Assembly (NCBI GenBank): GCA_002448555.1
Contig: DJYV01000174.1
Location: 1 to 15,431 of the forward strand
From: Flavobacteriales bacterium UBA6969
Lineage (GTDB): Bacteria; Bacteroidota; Bacteroidia; Flavobacteriales_D; Sanyastnellaceae
Reading direction: 5' to 3'
Length of the DNA: 15,431 nt
Shown in pieces: positions 13,595 through 15,431 of the stretch (position 1 is its first letter; the number at the start of each line of letters is the position of its first letter). The position numbers and the translations under genes were made by a program. Under the pieces are notes generated by a model. The model saw only the letters and a list, made by a program, of their open reading frames with translations. It ran no database searches and was not told the DNA's origin.

Positions 13595-14839
13595 TTGGAT
13601 ATTTTTGATCGCATTCGAAACGACCGCGGCCCCTTAGGGCAACACGCACGAGAGAGTCACGGATACTTCACGTTCCCCAAGCTGGAGGGAGAGATTTCCA
13701 ACCGCATGACCTTCCGCGGCAAAAAAGTGTTGGTCTGGTCGGTAAATAACTACCTCGGCCTGGCCAACCACCCCGACATCCGCAAAGTCGATGCCGATGC
13801 AGCGGCCGAGTGGGGCATGGGATACCCGATGGGCGCGCGGATGATGTCAGGTCAAACGGCCCAGCACGAATTGCTCGAGTCGCAATTGGCTGATTTTATG
13901 CAGAAAGAAGACGCGTTTCTTTTGAACTACGGCTACCAAGGATGCCAATCGGCCATCGAAGCGCTGGTTAGCCGCCACGACGTTATCGTTTACGACTCCG
14001 AATCGCACGCGTGCATGGTGGACGGCGTTCGTTTGCACCAAGGAAAGCGCTTCGTTTTTCAGCACAACGACATGGAGTCGTTTGTCAAGCAATTGGACCG
14101 GGCGAAAGCGCTGTGCGAGCAGACTGGAGGAGGCATCTTGGTGGTGACCGAAGGGGTCTTCGGGATGGCCGGTGACCAAGGCAAGCTCAAGGAAATCTGC
14201 GAATACAAAGCGGAATACGGATTCCGGCTTTTCGCAGATGACGCACACGGCTTCGGTACGGTTGGTGAAAACGGCCGAGGTGCGGGTGATGCCCAAGGTG
14301 TTCAAGAAGAAATCGATGTGTACTTCGGAACATTCGCTAAGTCAATGGCAACCATCGGCGCTTTTGTAGCGGGCGATGAAGACGTGATTGATTACCTCCG
14401 ATACAACATGCGCTCGCAGACGTTTGCGAAATCGCTGCCCATGCCGATTGTCATCGGCGCGCAGAAGCGTTTGGAAATGCTCCGCACGCAGCCGCAGCAC
14501 AAAGAGAACCTTTGGAAGGTGGCCAATGCACTCCAATCTGGTTTGCGTGCCGCCGGTTTCGACTTGGGGGTAACCAACTCCTGCGTTACACCGGTCTTCC
14601 TCGAAGGCGGACTTGGCGAAGCGACCAACCTCACGCTCGATTTGCGTGAGAACTATGGTATTTTCTGTTCAATTGTCGTGTATCCAGTGGTTCCGAAGGA
14701 CACCATCATGCTGCGTTTGATCCCAACGGCGGTGCACACCCTCGATGACGTGCAGTACACCATTGAGACGTTCTCTGCCGTGAAAGACAAATTGTTTGCT
14801 GGCGAATACAAGAGCGAGAAGATTGCTTCTTGGGCATAA
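13595..14839 (+). CDS. Alpha-oxoamine synthase-type PLP enzyme (serine palmitoyltransferase-like or cysteate acyltransferase-like)
   Basis: A fold-type I PLP enzyme, 414 residues from TTG 13595. The start reads DIFDRIRNDRGPLGQHA, which I take as the family's normal N-terminus; frame-matched ATG 13541 and GTG 13529 would add 18-22 unlike residues. Landmarks are VWSVNNYLGLANHP, the PLP-stacking His in SESHACMVDG, FADDAHGFGTVG (Asp binding the PLP nitrogen, DDAH for the usual DEAH), FGTFAKSMA with Schiff-base Lys249, and the C-terminal VVPKDTIMLRLIPTAVHT. These enzymes condense an amino acid with an acyl-CoA or acyl-ACP. In Bacteroidota such proteins make the long-chain base of sphingolipids (serine) or sulfonolipids (cysteate); I cannot choose between them. 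The glycine-rich motif differs from typical family members (YPMGARMMSGQTAQHE). truA follows 11 bases later; bamD is divergent. Confidence 0.88.
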   Translation: MDIFDRIRNDRGPLGQHARESHGYFTFPKLEGEISNRMTFRGKKVLVWSVNNYLGLANHPDIRKVDADAAAEWGMGYPMGARMMSGQTAQHELLESQLADFMQKEDAFLLNYGYQGCQSAIEALVSRHDVIVYDSESHACMVDGVRLHQGKRFVFQHNDMESFVKQLDRAKALCEQTGGGILVVTEGVFGMAGDQGKLKEICEYKAEYGFRLFADDAHGFGTVGENGRGAGDAQGVQEEIDVYFGTFAKSMATIGAFVAGDEDVIDYLRYNMRSQTFAKSLPMPIVIGAQKRLEMLRTQPQHKENLWKVANALQSGLRAAGFDLGVTNSCVTPVFLEGGLGEATNLTLDLRENYGIFCSIVVYPVVPKDTIMLRLIPTAVHTLDDVQYTIETFSAVKDKLFAGEYKSEKIASWA

Positions 14840-14850
14840 GCCCAGTCGCC

Positions 14851-15431
14851 ATGCGCGTTTTCATTGAGTTATCATACGATGGGGCTCCTTTCCACGGTTG
14901 GCAAAGGCAGCCCCATTGCCTTTCTGTGCAGGAAGTACTCGAAGACAAGCTCGGGCTATTTGTAGGTCAACCCGTGCCGGTAATGGGTTGCGGACGCACG
15001 GATACGGGCGTACACGCTTCGTACTTCGTGGCCCACGCCGACTGGCCCGAAGATTCGCCCAAAGCCAAGCGGTTCAAAGACTGGAACGAAGCAGCTTGGA
15101 AACTCAATGGCATGTTGCCGCCCTCCATCAGCATCCACCGCATTTCCGAGGTGGCAGACAATGCACATGCGCGATTCGATGCCACCGAACGCGGTTACGT
15201 CTACCGAATGCACACCTACAAGGATCCGTTCCTCGTGGGGCGTTCTGCCCGCGTCATGCGCCAAACGGACTTTGCTTCCATGCAAGCAGCGACCCAGTAC
15301 TTGATGCAGCAGGGTGACTTTGCGGCCTTCTGCAAAGCCGGTTCGGACAACAAGACCACGCTGTGCGACGTGCGATTTGCTGAGTTGCGGCAAGACGGCG
15401 AGCAGTATACGTTTGAAATCCGCGCTGACCG
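14851..15431 (+). CDS. truA: tRNA pseudouridine synthase A (3' end cut off)
   Basis: An ATG at 14851 opens a frame that runs off the window: 193 codons of an expected 245-265. TruA converts uridines 38-40 of the tRNA anticodon stem-loop to pseudouridine. The start MRVFIELSYDGAPFHGWQRQ is the family's first strand and RNA-contact segment. GCGRTDTGVHA (47-57) holds the catalytic Asp51. ATERGYVYRMH, with the Tyr of the active site, and GDFAAFCKAGSDNKTT follow in the normal order, so the visible part is intact. It lies 11 bases after the PLP enzyme stop and should be on the same transcript. The stop codon of that gene sits in the loop of a small 5-pair hairpin (TGGGC-ATAA-GCCCA, 14831-14844). A larger hairpin lies at codons 10-22. 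Confidence 0.96.
   Translation, partial: MRVFIELSYDGAPFHGWQRQPHCLSVQEVLEDKLGLFVGQPVPVMGCGRTDTGVHASYFVAHADWPEDSPKAKRFKDWNEAAWKLNGMLPPSISIHRISEVADNAHARFDATERGYVYRMHTYKDPFLVGRSARVMRQTDFASMQAATQYLMQQGDFAAFCKAGSDNKTTLCDVRFAELRQDGEQYTFEIRAD
14879..14916 (+). other. Strong hairpin in the early truA coding region
   Basis: ATGGGGCT and CCTTT (14879-14891) pair with AAAGG (14903-14907) and AGCCCCAT (14909-14916), leaving one bulged C. The inner CCA/TGG adds three pairs around a CGGT loop with one more bulged C. That gives 16 pairs in 38 bases, beginning 28 bases after the ATG. No T run follows, so it is not a standard terminator. Confidence 0.5.

Noticed and set aside
13600..13607. TATTTTTG, another full match to the TAnnTTTG box
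   Set aside because: It is inside the codons for Asp-Ile-Phe-Asp, has no TTTG at normal spacing, and no usable start codon follows soon after.
1..15431. Search for CRISPR arrays, tRNA or rRNA genes, transposases, integrases, toxin-antitoxin pairs and defence genes
   Set aside because: Nothing found: no regularly spaced repeats, no cloverleaf-like sequence in the short gaps, and every long frame is accounted for by a housekeeping or surface-related gene.

Overview
The window reads as chromosomal DNA from a member of the Bacteroidota, probably the Flavobacteriales or a close relative, with a fairly high G+C content. Four things point there. Promoter-like sites are of the TTTG / TAnnTTTG (or TTCG) type and there are few purine-rich ribosome sites. 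A TonB-dependent receptor carries an N-terminal carboxypeptidase-regulatory-like domain. There is a DUF4835 protein of the kind linked to type IX secretion. The gene order bamD-rpoZ-coaBC-DUF4835-recN is a housekeeping cluster I know from this phylum. The genus cannot be told from the sequence.

Layout. At the left edge a minus-strand BtuF-like metal/cobalamin-binding protein runs off the window (1-444). It is divergent from a plus-strand pair at 575-2759: a Gfo/Idh/MocA sugar-nucleotide-type dehydrogenase followed 10 bases later by a GT4-like glycosyltransferase, probably a surface-glycan module. Converging on it with only 3 bases between is a minus-strand exported helical-repeat protein of unknown role (2763-3530). 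Its well-formed Bacteroidota promoter sits in the 63-base gap before the divergent ligase-associated DEXH helicase (3594-6026). A TonB-dependent outer-membrane receptor follows 19 bases later (6046-8370) and converges, with a 10-base gap, on the minus-strand cluster.

That cluster, read from right to left, is bamD (outer-membrane assembly lipoprotein), rpoZ (RNA polymerase omega), coaBC (coenzyme A synthesis), a DUF4835 exported protein and recN (DNA repair). Two junctions are 4-base ATGA overlaps and the others are 14 and 27 bases, so it is very likely one transcript. Divergent from bamD is a plus-strand pair: an alpha-oxoamine-synthase-type PLP enzyme (serine palmitoyltransferase-like or cysteate acyltransferase-like) and truA, which is cut by the right edge.

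All of this looks like ordinary core genome. I see no mobile element, CRISPR array, tRNA, rRNA, phage or defence island. No stretch longer than about 180 bases lacks a gene; the two largest gaps (445-574 and 13418-13594) are divergent promoter regions. The points most worth a second look are: a strong 38-base hairpin inside the start of truA; a changed pair of active-site positions in the decarboxylase half of CoaBC; promoter -7 boxes placed so close to start codons that leaderless transcripts are predicted; a DNA-repair helicase found without its usual partner genes; and a TTG start for the lipid enzyme. I did not find a clearly new multi-gene system.
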